A stretch of DNA of 64,000 nucleotides from Methylococcales bacterium. GTDB taxonomy: Bacteria; Pseudomonadota; Gammaproteobacteria; Methylococcales; Methylomonadaceae. Shown in pieces: positions 8,528 through 16,968 of this stretch. Where the stretch lies: the NCBI GenBank assembly GCA_028707085.1, contig JAQTUW010000003.1:62001-126000 (forward strand), in the 5' to 3' direction. Under the pieces are notes generated by a model. The model had not been told where the DNA came from, made no database searches, and worked only from the letters and a program-made list of their open reading frames with translations. How positions within the stretch are numbered: position 1 is the first letter of the stretch; every line of letters starts with the position of its first letter. Position numbers and translations under genes: made by a program.

Positions 8528-9070
8528 TCAGCCTAGCAGTCCCAAAAACCGCTCCCAGTCGAACAATGGCCCCGGATCATTTTTGCGGGAAGGCGCTATA
8601 TCGCTATGGCCGACAATCTGCTGCCTGGACAGTCCGGGATAATTAACCAGTAAAACCCTGACCACTTCCGCCAGACACTGGTACTGGCTGTCGGTATAAT
8701 CCTGGGCGACCGAGCCTTCCATTTCGATGCCTATCGAGAAATCATTACAGCGCTCCCTGCCTCGGTAGCTGGATTGGCCGGCATGCCAGGCACGCCGATT
8801 AAACGGCACATACTGCCGTATGCCGGCATCCCGCCGAATCAGCAAATGCGCCGAAACCCTAAGCTGATGAATGTCCTTAAAATAGGGATGCCCCTCGGGA
8901 TCCAGGCAATTGCAAAACAGTTGATCCACATAATTGCCGGTGAACTGACCGGGCGGCAGACTAATGCAATGAATCACCAGCAATGAAATATCTTCGGAAT
9001 CCGGCCGCTCGTCACAATTCGGCGAAACAACCTGACTGGCGCAATTAAGATAGTGATCGCGTATTATCAT
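8528..9070 (-). CDS. ampD: 1,6-anhydro-N-acetylmuramyl-L-alanine amidase AmpD
   Basis: AmpD is a cytoplasmic zinc amidase that removes the peptide from anhydro-muropeptides during cell-wall recycling. The product has the family motifs VIHCISLPPGQF, SAHLLIRRDG-like SAHLLIRRDA, FNRRAWHAG and GHSDIAPSRKNDPGP. The His and Asp ligands are visible in VIH, WHAG and GHSDIAP. The start at 9070 gives 180 residues, the usual length, with GGGGAG eight bases upstream. A longer frame up to 9172 would add a hydrophobic segment and is less likely. It is divergent from nadC. Confidence 0.93.
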   Translation of the reverse strand: MIIRDHYLNCASQVVSPNCDERPDSEDISLLVIHCISLPPGQFTGNYVDQLFCNCLDPEGHPYFKDIHQLRVSAHLLIRRDAGIRQYVPFNRRAWHAGQSSYRGRERCNDFSIGIEMEGSVAQDYTDSQYQCLAEVVRVLLVNYPGLSRQQIVGHSDIAPSRKNDPGPLFDWERFLGLLG

Positions 9071-9185
9071 CTGCTTGGCTCCCCACAATATCCACGCATT
9101 TATACACACTATTCCTAGCAATCCGCTCAAACAGACGGCAATGCCGATTATAATATCAGGCAAGCAAATCACCAGCCATTATTCC

Positions 9186-10013
9186 ATGCAACCCAGCACA
9201 TCCGACATTGCCGCCTTTCTCGCCGAAGACATGGGTAACGGCGATTTGACCGCCAATATCATTCCGCTTGCGACCCGAGCCAGCGCGACGGTCATTACCC
9301 GGGAACACGCCATCCTCTGCGGACAGGCGTGGTTCGACGCCGTATTTCGGCAACTGGATCAGCAAGTTGAGATTGAATGGCTGCACCGGGACGGCGATGC
9401 GGTTACCGCCGGCTCACAGCTGTGCAGACTCGAAGGCTCGGCCCGCGCCTTGCTGAGCGGCGAACGTACCGCGCTGAATCTGCTGCAGACCCTGTCCGCT
9501 ACCGCGACCTGCGCCCGCCAGTATGCCGACGCCGTGGCCGGAACCGGCTGCAAGGTGCTGGATACCCGCAAAACCATACCCGGCCTGCGGCTGGCGCAAA
9601 AATACGCCGTCCGTTGCGGCGGTTGTTTCAATCACCGCATAGGGCTGTTCGACGCCATCCTGATCAAGGAAAATCATATCATAGCCGCCGGCTCCATTGC
9701 CCGGGCTGTTGCGTCGGCAAAAGCCGGCCCGCAAGCCAGCATTGAAATCGAGGTGGAAAATTTGCAGGAATTTCGACTTGCCCTGGCCGCGCGACCCGAT
9801 CGCATCATGCTGGACAATTTCCCGATCGCCGACACCCTTCGGGCCGTGCAGGAAAATAACGGCAAGGTGGAACTGGAGGCTTCCGGCAACATCACCCTGC
9901 AAAACATCCGCTCGGTGGCGGAAACCGGGGTCGATTATATTTCGATTGGCGCCTTGACCAAAAATCTGCATGCTACCGATCTGTCGATGCGGATCGAGCT
10001 GCTGACAGACTGA
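9186..10013 (+). CDS. nadC: Nicotinate-nucleotide pyrophosphorylase (carboxylating), NadC
   Basis: NadC (quinolinate phosphoribosyltransferase) converts quinolinate and PRPP to nicotinate mononucleotide in de novo NAD synthesis. The 275-residue product shows the conserved LSGERTALNLLQTLS, DTRKTIPGLR, KYAVRCGGCFNHR, LIKENHI, MLDNF and ISIGALTK segments. The chosen start begins MQPSTSDIAAFLAEDMGNGDLT, which aligns with the family N-terminus. No good ribosome site is visible there, and the frame is open to 9075, so the start is less certain than the identity. Confidence 0.95.
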   Translation: MQPSTSDIAAFLAEDMGNGDLTANIIPLATRASATVITREHAILCGQAWFDAVFRQLDQQVEIEWLHRDGDAVTAGSQLCRLEGSARALLSGERTALNLLQTLSATATCARQYADAVAGTGCKVLDTRKTIPGLRLAQKYAVRCGGCFNHRIGLFDAILIKENHIIAAGSIARAVASAKAGPQASIEIEVENLQEFRLALAARPDRIMLDNFPIADTLRAVQENNGKVELEASGNITLQNIRSVAETGVDYISIGALTKNLHATDLSMRIELLTD

Positions 10014-10073
10014 AAGCGGCTCAATCTAAAAGCCGGCGGCGATGCGCCAGAAAGCGGGATCGCCCGCCGACCG

Positions 10074-10586
10074 CTAAGTCACAACATCCAGCATTTCGTC
10101 ATCGTACAGCCGCTGCTTTTTCCAGTCGGCAAATTTGCTGTCGTCAAATTCAGCGTCATTGTCGATGGCATGTTCATAACAGCTCCGGAACAGGCGCGCG
10201 GTACGGAAGGCATGCAATTCATCGTCGGCGGTGACGGTCTGCACATTCCCGACCTGAAAGGTTTTATTACGCGATTTGCCATCCTTGACCCAGAACACGG
10301 TATAGCATAAATAGCTTTTATCCTTACGGCTGTCGAATTTGATGGTTCTGGAAACACCGGTTACGCCGGTAGTGGTTTTATTTTTAGGCGGTTTTAAAAA
10401 CCGGGTCTTGCTGCCTTTCAACACCACCAGCATCTGATCCCGCCAGGTGATGGCCGCCTTGAGCGACTTGGTTTTGCTGCCCCACAATTTATGGGAAAAA
10501 TAACGGCTGCTTTCTTTGCCGCGGCGAACGATGCGCACTTGAAACCCGAAAGCATCGGGCTCGGTTATATGTTTTACTTTTGTCAT
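10074..10586 (-). CDS. AP2/ERF-like DNA-binding domain protein
   Basis: The 170-residue basic protein contains a segment around TGVTGVSRTIKFDSRKDKS plus the following VFWVKDGKSRNKTFQVG. This resembles the three-stranded AP2/ERF DNA-binding domain found in plant factors and in bacterial or phage homing endonucleases and integrases. An N-terminal stretch (GFQVRIVRRGKESSRYFSHK) looks like a second, more diverged copy. No nuclease motif is seen. The C-terminus is acidic (DNDAEFDDSKFADWKK). It stands alone between nadC and the peroxiredoxin. DNA binding is probable; the target is unknown. Confidence 0.6.
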   Translation of the reverse strand: MTKVKHITEPDAFGFQVRIVRRGKESSRYFSHKLWGSKTKSLKAAITWRDQMLVVLKGSKTRFLKPPKNKTTTGVTGVSRTIKFDSRKDKSYLCYTVFWVKDGKSRNKTFQVGNVQTVTADDELHAFRTARLFRSCYEHAIDNDAEFDDSKFADWKKQRLYDDEMLDVVT

Positions 10587-10829
10587 ACGTCTTCATCAAA
10601 AGAAATTAACATAAAAAACTCGCGGAAGGACTCTCGAAACACAGGCGAGCTACCTTTTGTTTAAGATACGTTTTCAAATTAACGCTTATCAGCCGGTTGC
10701 GCAAGCATAATTTTCGCGCATTAAAAGTCGATTCCCGAGTAATTTAGTGTAGAATAGCAAACGGCCTTTGCGAAGAGGCGTAATCAACCTCGTAACCTTT
10801 TGTTTTTAAAACTAATCCGGAGAAAATAG

Positions 10830-11432
10830 ATGAGTGTTTTAGTAGGCAAGCAAGCACCTGATTTTACAGTTCCTGCGGTACTGGCGGACGGCCAGATCGT
10901 GGACTCTTTCAGCTTTTCCGCAGCGACCAGCGGCAAATATGCTGTAGTTTTCTTCTACCCACTGGATTTCACTTTCGTCTGCCCAAGCGAGCTGATTGCA
11001 CTGGATCACCGTATCGACGAATTCAAAAACCGCGGTGTTGAAGTCATCGGCGTATCCATCGATTCACATTTCACACACAACGCCTGGCGCAATACCCCGG
11101 TCAACCAGGGTGGTATCGGCCCTGTCCGTTACACGCTGGCTGCGGATATCAAGCACACTATCGCCCAGGATTACGATGTCGAATCAGCCGGCGGGGTTGC
11201 TTTTCGCGGCAGCTTCCTGATCGATAAAGCCGGCATGGTTCGCCATCAGGTCGTCAACGACCTGCCGCTGGGCCGTAATTTTGACGAACTGCTGCGCATG
11301 GTCGACGCCCTGCAATTCCACGAAGCACACGGCGAAGTTTGCCCTGCAGGCTGGAAAAAAGGCGATGCCGGCATGCATGCCAATCCGGAAGGCGTTGCAG
11401 CTTACCTGAGCGCAAATTCCAACAAACTGTAA
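10830..11432 (+). CDS. Typical 2-Cys peroxiredoxin (AhpC/TSA family)
   Basis: The enzyme reduces hydrogen peroxide and organic peroxides using an active-site thiol, regenerated by thioredoxin or AhpF-type reductants. In 200 residues the peroxidatic Cys51 lies in DFTFVCPSE and the resolving Cys171 in GEVCPAGW. GGAGAAAATAG precedes the ATG, and a TAGAAT -10-like element lies at 10750-10755. A strong terminator follows, so it is a single-gene unit. The C-terminus matches the Prx1/AhpC branch; the reductant partner cannot be told from here. Confidence 0.95.
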   Translation: MSVLVGKQAPDFTVPAVLADGQIVDSFSFSAATSGKYAVVFFYPLDFTFVCPSELIALDHRIDEFKNRGVEVIGVSIDSHFTHNAWRNTPVNQGGIGPVRYTLAADIKHTIAQDYDVESAGGVAFRGSFLIDKAGMVRHQVVNDLPLGRNFDELLRMVDALQFHEAHGEVCPAGWKKGDAGMHANPEGVAAYLSANSNKL

Positions 11433-11450
11433 GCTCTGATTCAAACCTGC

Positions 11451-11487
11451 AAACCCGGCGTACTGTGGCAAACAGTACGCCGGGTTT
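11451..11487. terminator. Strong terminator between convergent peroxiredoxin and jetD
   Basis: AAACCCGGCGTACTGT (11451-11466) pairs perfectly with ACAGTACGCCGGGTTT (11472-11487) around a five-base loop. Stem arms ending in A and T runs make it functional in both directions between the convergent genes. Confidence 0.85.
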
Positions 11488-11542
11488 GTTGTGAAACGCC
11501 AGCGCCTTTTGTTTAGCCGGCGTAGCCCCGAATGCAATGAAA

Positions 11543-12730
11543 TCAGCCAACGGCAAGCCATGCCCGGAGTCTGGATTGTATATAGTCTGTAGACAATCTT
11601 TCCTGTTCCAGCCTCGAGGCCAGCCTATCTATATTTTTTAAACTTGAGAATATCCGGATTTCTGAGTCGGTCAGAAACTCAGGTACACCATCGACGGATT
11701 TTCGCTCGCCGACCATGCGCTCTTTATGCAGGTCAAGAGTCTCTTCGTCCATCATCAGCACCTCCACATTCGGCAATCTGGATCGCACGTCGCTCAGGAT
11801 GGAAAGTCCCCAGGTATCGATATCTCCCCAGTAGGCCACGCGCCTGGATTTAAGCCACGTCGCATCCATCCAGGCCACGTTTTTTCCGCCGCCGAATACG
11901 GCGATAGTGTCCTGAAGCGCAGGCAATCCCAGTCCTGACTCCATATTTTCGACCACCAGGATGTTGCCGGCGGGAAGCGGCTGCTGTTTCAATACTTCGC
12001 CGGATAATTGCAGCACAGGAAGACCCGCCATTTTTGATTTTGTGCTTTCACACAGCGGGCGTACCGTTAACCATCCCCTGGGATTAGCATGGCAGCCAAG
12101 CCATTCGAGCAGTCCGCCGGTATTCGTCACGGCACGGTCATGCACGATATCCAGAATGTCGGCAATCAAAGCCGGATAATTTTCTAAAAACTTGGTGTCG
12201 ACCCCGACCAGCGGCAACGCCCTGAGGTATTTTCCCTCGCCCATCCCGGGCGTTAATTGCCCGATCAAATTGGCCAGCAGCCGGGAATCGGCAGGACGCA
12301 TCAGCTCGACCGTGCTGAGGTGCCTGACCAATGCCGAATAGGTATCGGGGTAAATCTCCAGCAAGGGCGACATATTGGCCGTCCAGACATGGCTGCGCAT
12401 TACCGCCTCGTCACCGACAAACTCGATCAATTCCCGGATGTTGCTTAAAATAAATAATTTGGGCACCGTCTGCGTGGAAAGTTTGCGGTAGTTCCGGCTA
12501 TCCCATTCCACAAACCGTTGCGGGGCGTAAGCGCGCCACTGACTGATGAATTTTTGGTAATGGGCCATATCCTCAATGGCGGAATGGCCTGTTGGCGGCT
12601 TCAGCCCGATGCGAATCGGAAACGGTTTCTGATTCAGCAGACGCGATTTTAAGGCGGCAATATTTCGCCATTCTTTCATTAAAACAAGCTCTTTTACCTC
12701 GGCGGGCAACAGTCCCCACGGTCTAGCCAT
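11543..12730 (-). CDS. jetD: Wadjet nuclease subunit JetD (DUF3322/DUF2220, Toprim-like)
   Basis: JetD is the nuclease of the Wadjet complex that cleaves small circular DNA after JetABC has extruded it. The 395-residue product has an N-terminal DUF3322-like arm-binding region (LKSRLLNQKPFPIRIGLKPP). The C-terminal Toprim-like DUF2220 core has Glu261 in VVENMES and the acidic pair Asp303/Asp305 in WGDIDTWG. The ATG at 12730 overlaps the jetC stop by 8 bp. The frame extends to 12865 but that extension reads through jetC coding sequence and is rejected. The catalytic acidic residues appear intact. Confidence 0.92.
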   Translation of the reverse strand: MARPWGLLPAEVKELVLMKEWRNIAALKSRLLNQKPFPIRIGLKPPTGHSAIEDMAHYQKFISQWRAYAPQRFVEWDSRNYRKLSTQTVPKLFILSNIRELIEFVGDEAVMRSHVWTANMSPLLEIYPDTYSALVRHLSTVELMRPADSRLLANLIGQLTPGMGEGKYLRALPLVGVDTKFLENYPALIADILDIVHDRAVTNTGGLLEWLGCHANPRGWLTVRPLCESTKSKMAGLPVLQLSGEVLKQQPLPAGNILVVENMESGLGLPALQDTIAVFGGGKNVAWMDATWLKSRRVAYWGDIDTWGLSILSDVRSRLPNVEVLMMDEETLDLHKERMVGERKSVDGVPEFLTDSEIRIFSSLKNIDRLASRLEQERLSTDYIQSRLRAWLAVG

Positions 12731-15700
12731 TCTCAAGCTCCACGCCCAACGCCTGCGCTTCCATCCCCAGCTTTTGCCGGCGCTGCTGTTCCAGCCGCTG
12801 GTCAATTTCTTCCCAGGTGACTTCACATAAACGGCTTTCATGATTATCCTGATCGCGCTCGGCAATCAGCAGGGATCGCGCCGACTCTCTGGCCAAATTC
12901 AGATTTTTGTAGGGCGTTATCAGGTTGACGTGGATATGCAACTCTTTGAATACCCGCAGCACTCGGCGGCTGACCGCCTCCGCGGTATTGGAAAAAGCCT
13001 CATCCAGAAATACCGTACAGTAAACGGGCCGGTCATAACCATTCGGGGTCAACACATAAGATAGGCTAGCGGCGACGATGGCGCCCGCGAACGATTCCTT
13101 CTCGCCGCCGGACTTGCCGCTCGAGGACTCCAGCACATCCCGAACTTCGCGCGTTTCGGTATCCAGCTCTTCGGCGTAAAAAGACATTTGATAGCGCGGA
13201 TCAAGTAGTCTTAAACTTTCCAGCGTGTTTGCAGTGGCCGGATTACTGGCTTTTTCCAGAATTTCGACCACCGCTTTTAATTGCTCGAACCGGGCTTCGT
13301 GATCCTCGCTGCTGGCCTGGCTCAAAACGGTTCGTACCTTTCTTTTGAAATCCTGAATGTGCGGATAGGGCTCGCCTTTGCTTCCCAGCTTCAGATGCGA
13401 GCCAGGTCGAAACTCGGTTCTGGCCAAAACCTGGTTGATGGTGCCGATGCGCTCGTTGATATCGTCGCGCTCCGAATCGAGGCGCTGATCGATACGCGCC
13501 AAGGATTGCGTAGCGTGTTTATTAAGCCGCTCGACGAACTGTTCGACCAAATTCGGCAAACCTTCCTCTTCAAGCTGCCGTAAATGTTTCAGATATTCTT
13601 CCAGACTGGCGGCATCGCTTCCCCAGTCTTCAGCCACGACTCGCCATTTGTCGTGGGAACGGAAAGCGGACATGATGCCTATCGCCCTTTTTTCCGCCTC
13701 AAACTGTTTATTTCTGGCTTTTTCATGTAGATTTTCGATATCCCTGTCGTGCTTTCCCTGCAACGAGACGGCATTTTCCAGATCGCTTTCCAGCAGCAGG
13801 CCGACACGTTTAGCCAGCAGATCCCGCACCTCGTCCGCCATGCCGGAACGGGCGGCCTCAAGCGCCTGATCCTGTTTATGCCTGGCGTCGCTCAGCGTCC
13901 TGGAAAGCTCGGCCTCCTGTCTATTCGCTTCCACTATTTGGTTTCTGATCCCGGCCAGCGCCAGCCTGACTTCTTCCAGACGCCGCATTGCCGTTTCCAG
14001 CGCATTGCCGCCCAACTCGAGTAGCGCGATATCCTGCCGAAGCCGCTCGACTCTGGCATGCCATTTAGGCGCGTTGATCTCCTCCCACGAATACGCAAGA
14101 ATCCGATTCCAGATAGCCTCCCGTTCGCCGACCCGGTTAAGTTCCAGTCTGGCGTTTTCCACGGCCTTATAGAGTTCGCCGACCATTTGCCCGGTCTCGG
14201 TCAAATCATTTTGCAGCAAGACAAGCCGTGATTTATTGGAGAAGCCTAATTGCCAGCGCCGACGATCATCGATTTTATGCTGGTCTTTTTTCTCGAACCG
14301 GCCTTTATCGAAATGGATCAAACCTTGTTCAGTCATCGAAAAAGGCGTGTTGTCCAGCTCTTCGGTCGACGAAACGCACTGTAGATCGAAACGCGCCAAA
14401 TGCGTTTTAAGCCATTCGCGGTAAGGATGCTCGCGCCAGACCAGCTTGTTTAAAAAGCCGTTGGCTTTAAATTCCGCCCGCTCATGAGAATCCGTGTCTC
14501 TTACTACCTGAACCCGGACATGCAAGCCGGTATGGCGGGTATTCAGCCAGCGGGTCACCATCGGAAACTGCTCGGCCGGTACCGCCAGCGTGGTGCGCAA
14601 GCCTCCCAGAGCTCGTTCGATGGCGCCTTGCCAATGTCGCTGCCGTTCATCGACATCGATTAATTCGCCGATAAAAATACACTGGTCTTTTGCCAGCCCC
14701 AACGATGCCGCCAATTCATCCCGCAATTGCTGATAATTGAGTTCGATATTCGAATCGGGGCGGGCGCTGATTTCTTCAATTTCATGGTTAAGCGCCGTTT
14801 TCCGCTGATTGTGATTGCTCCAGTCTGCCGTCAATTGGCCGAAAAGGTTCTGGGCGGCCTGTTTTTCCGAGCCGATGTTGGCGAGTTTATGCTCGGCGAG
14901 TTGCTGGTTGACCAAAAACAGCTTTTCTTCCAGACCCGGCTCCAGATCCAGATTTTGAACGTCCTTTTGATAACTGGCGGCGCGTAGCGTTATTTGATTA
15001 AGGCGTTGTTGCGCATCGCCCAGTTCCTTTTTCAGACTCTCGACGCGTTCGCCGCCGGCTTCCAGATATTCGGCGTATCTTTGATCTTTTAGCGATTCGG
15101 ACTCTTGCTCCTGCTGCGCAAGCTGTTTAATCAGAAAGGACAAATCGTCGAAAGAGGCTTGCAGCCTGGTGATTTTCCCTGTCCACAGATCGTAGCAAAT
15201 TTTGCCGAAATAAACCGGCAGGCTCGCTCTTTCGCGGGCCAGGGCGTTCAGCTCGTTTTCAGCACGCTTCATCGTCTGTTGCAAGTCGGGCAAGCGGGAT
15301 AAATGCTCTTTCTGCTGTCTGGCGTCGAGCAATTGATTGTGTATCGCCACCAGATCGGCAAACTCGTCAACGACTCTCCGGGCGTCATCCTTGATCGTGC
15401 TGGGCTCCAGTACCAGTTCCCTGATCAACCCGGTCAGGTCATCGATCTTTTTCAAGCCCAACGCCCGAGAAAGCAGGGCGGGCGCATTTCTGTTGTCCAT
15501 GTATAACAATTTCCGATACAGTTCCTGGTAATCGGAAAAACTGTCGTCGCAACAGGTAATGGCGGGATCGTTTCTTAACCACTGCTTCAACGAGCGGGCG
15601 TTACCTTCTCCAAATGCATCCAGCATCTCCTTGAGAGACAGGTTTCTTTTCGCCACGCAATAAATCCGTTTCACATCGGACAGCGCATTGCTTGCCTGCG

Positions 15701-16115
15701 TCATCCAGAAAATGCATGCCAATGTCATGCAGGAGCCGTCGTCTCCCCGATAGAGCGCCCGTAATCCGGTAACAACGGCTTTATCCCGCTTGCTTTTCAC
15801 CCGCGTGCCGGAGCCGTCATGCATGGAGCCGAAACTGCCCCGCATATAGGAAAGCAGCGTTCGGTCGGAGCGGTCTCCCTGCGCGGCGGCCATGTTAAAG
15901 GTTGCCCGGCCGGCCGGTAACAGTAGCGCCATCAGACCGTCAATGAACGTCGATTTGCCTGCACCATTATCGCCTGTCACCAGCGTGCCGTGAGGATCGA
16001 TTAACGCCGTGTGCAGCCCGTGAAACGATCCCCAGTTATAAACGGAAAGTTCCGCCAGGCGAATCTGGCCAATGCTGAACAAAGGATAAATATTGCCGGC
16101 GTCGGTGTCATGCAT
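12723..16115 (-). CDS. jetC: Wadjet SMC-like ATPase JetC
   Basis: JetC is the SMC/MukB-like motor of Wadjet; with JetA and JetB it extrudes DNA loops and senses plasmid-sized circles. The 1130-residue product has a Walker A GDNGAGKST at residues 48-56. Long coiled-coil arms follow, rich in Glu, Gln, Arg and Leu, with a central hinge-like region around GLRTTLAVPAEQFPMVTRWL. The C-terminus has the ABC signature SGKSGGEKESFA and Walker B VYCTVFLDEAFSN. The ATG at 16115 has AGGAAG six bases upstream; an in-frame TTG at 16133 is less likely. It overlaps jetB by 8 bp. Confidence 0.95.
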   Translation of the reverse strand: MHDTDAGNIYPLFSIGQIRLAELSVYNWGSFHGLHTALIDPHGTLVTGDNGAGKSTFIDGLMALLLPAGRATFNMAAAQGDRSDRTLLSYMRGSFGSMHDGSGTRVKSKRDKAVVTGLRALYRGDDGSCMTLACIFWMTQASNALSDVKRIYCVAKRNLSLKEMLDAFGEGNARSLKQWLRNDPAITCCDDSFSDYQELYRKLLYMDNRNAPALLSRALGLKKIDDLTGLIRELVLEPSTIKDDARRVVDEFADLVAIHNQLLDARQQKEHLSRLPDLQQTMKRAENELNALARERASLPVYFGKICYDLWTGKITRLQASFDDLSFLIKQLAQQEQESESLKDQRYAEYLEAGGERVESLKKELGDAQQRLNQITLRAASYQKDVQNLDLEPGLEEKLFLVNQQLAEHKLANIGSEKQAAQNLFGQLTADWSNHNQRKTALNHEIEEISARPDSNIELNYQQLRDELAASLGLAKDQCIFIGELIDVDERQRHWQGAIERALGGLRTTLAVPAEQFPMVTRWLNTRHTGLHVRVQVVRDTDSHERAEFKANGFLNKLVWREHPYREWLKTHLARFDLQCVSSTEELDNTPFSMTEQGLIHFDKGRFEKKDQHKIDDRRRWQLGFSNKSRLVLLQNDLTETGQMVGELYKAVENARLELNRVGEREAIWNRILAYSWEEINAPKWHARVERLRQDIALLELGGNALETAMRRLEEVRLALAGIRNQIVEANRQEAELSRTLSDARHKQDQALEAARSGMADEVRDLLAKRVGLLLESDLENAVSLQGKHDRDIENLHEKARNKQFEAEKRAIGIMSAFRSHDKWRVVAEDWGSDAASLEEYLKHLRQLEEEGLPNLVEQFVERLNKHATQSLARIDQRLDSERDDINERIGTINQVLARTEFRPGSHLKLGSKGEPYPHIQDFKRKVRTVLSQASSEDHEARFEQLKAVVEILEKASNPATANTLESLRLLDPRYQMSFYAEELDTETREVRDVLESSSGKSGGEKESFAGAIVAASLSYVLTPNGYDRPVYCTVFLDEAFSNTAEAVSRRVLRVFKELHIHVNLITPYKNLNLARESARSLLIAERDQDNHESRLCEVTWEEIDQRLEQQRRQKLGMEAQALGVELENG

Positions 16116-16968
16116 CTTTTTCTTCCTGTTCAAATTCGGCAGCGGCGCCGGATAATGCCGTGTTTAGGCCGCCGCCGGCAGCCAGTTGTTTATATTCCGC
16201 CAGCATGCTTTCCAGAAATTCGGCGTTGACGACATAACGGATAACGGGGGTGATTTCAAATCGATCTTCGCTACCGCGCACCACGCTTAAAATATGTTTT
16301 TCGGACATCTTCTGCAAGGCGGCGCCAAGCTTTTTCCGATCCGAGCGGGTGCTGTTGGTTAACGGCAGAAACGGCGACAAATTGGCCTCTATCCGCTCGA
16401 TGTCAATCATGATCAGCTGCTCGCCGGCGGTCTCCCGCTCCTGATAATGTTTGCGCAATACCAGCAGCAGCAAGGTATCGTAAATCGAAAGCGTCCTGCG
16501 GGTAATCAGGGAAACCGTTTCCTCCTCCACGCCATCGCTTTCATCCAGCCCGGCGACGAAAGCGACGCCCGCTCTCTGATCGAGTATCAATTTTAAATAG
16601 ACATCCGCCAGATGGTTCCGCACCGCGTCCTGATAACGACAAACCGTATCAAACAGATTCGATTTCTGGCCGGCTAAAATCACGCCCTGTCTGAGCAGGC
16701 TTACCAGCGCACGTCTGGCTTCGGGCGGCATGCCGCCGCCATCCGGCGTCGCCGGCGAACTGGAGCCTTCCGGGGATAAACCCGACTGGCCGTCAATAGC
16801 CGTTGAAGGCATGGATTCCCCGCCGGCAAATAAGGGTTCGGCTGTCACGCTATCCGCATTCGGATTATGCACTAACGGCGGAGATTCGGGCTGACGCTCA
16901 CGAAATTGATCGAACAAATCGCTGATTCCCGGAAAAATGGCCTGCTGTTCCGATTGGTTATGACTCAT
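16108..16968 (-). CDS. jetB: Wadjet subunit JetB (DUF4194, MukE-like)
   Basis: JetB is the KITE/MukE-like winged-helix subunit that links the SMC heads to the kleisin JetA. The 286-residue product starts with a poorly conserved, proline-rich stretch of about 80 residues. The DUF4194 core follows: EARRALVSLLRQGVILAGQKSNL, then SLITRRTLSIYDTLLLLVLRKHY, and a C-terminal winged helix around KLGAALQKMSEKHILSVV. Its ATG shares an ATGA overlap with the jetA stop, and its stop overlaps jetC, fitting a coupled jetABCD operon. Confidence 0.9.
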   Translation of the reverse strand: MSHNQSEQQAIFPGISDLFDQFRERQPESPPLVHNPNADSVTAEPLFAGGESMPSTAIDGQSGLSPEGSSSPATPDGGGMPPEARRALVSLLRQGVILAGQKSNLFDTVCRYQDAVRNHLADVYLKLILDQRAGVAFVAGLDESDGVEEETVSLITRRTLSIYDTLLLLVLRKHYQERETAGEQLIMIDIERIEANLSPFLPLTNSTRSDRKKLGAALQKMSEKHILSVVRGSEDRFEITPVIRYVVNAEFLESMLAEYKQLAAGGGLNTALSGAAAEFEQEEKDA

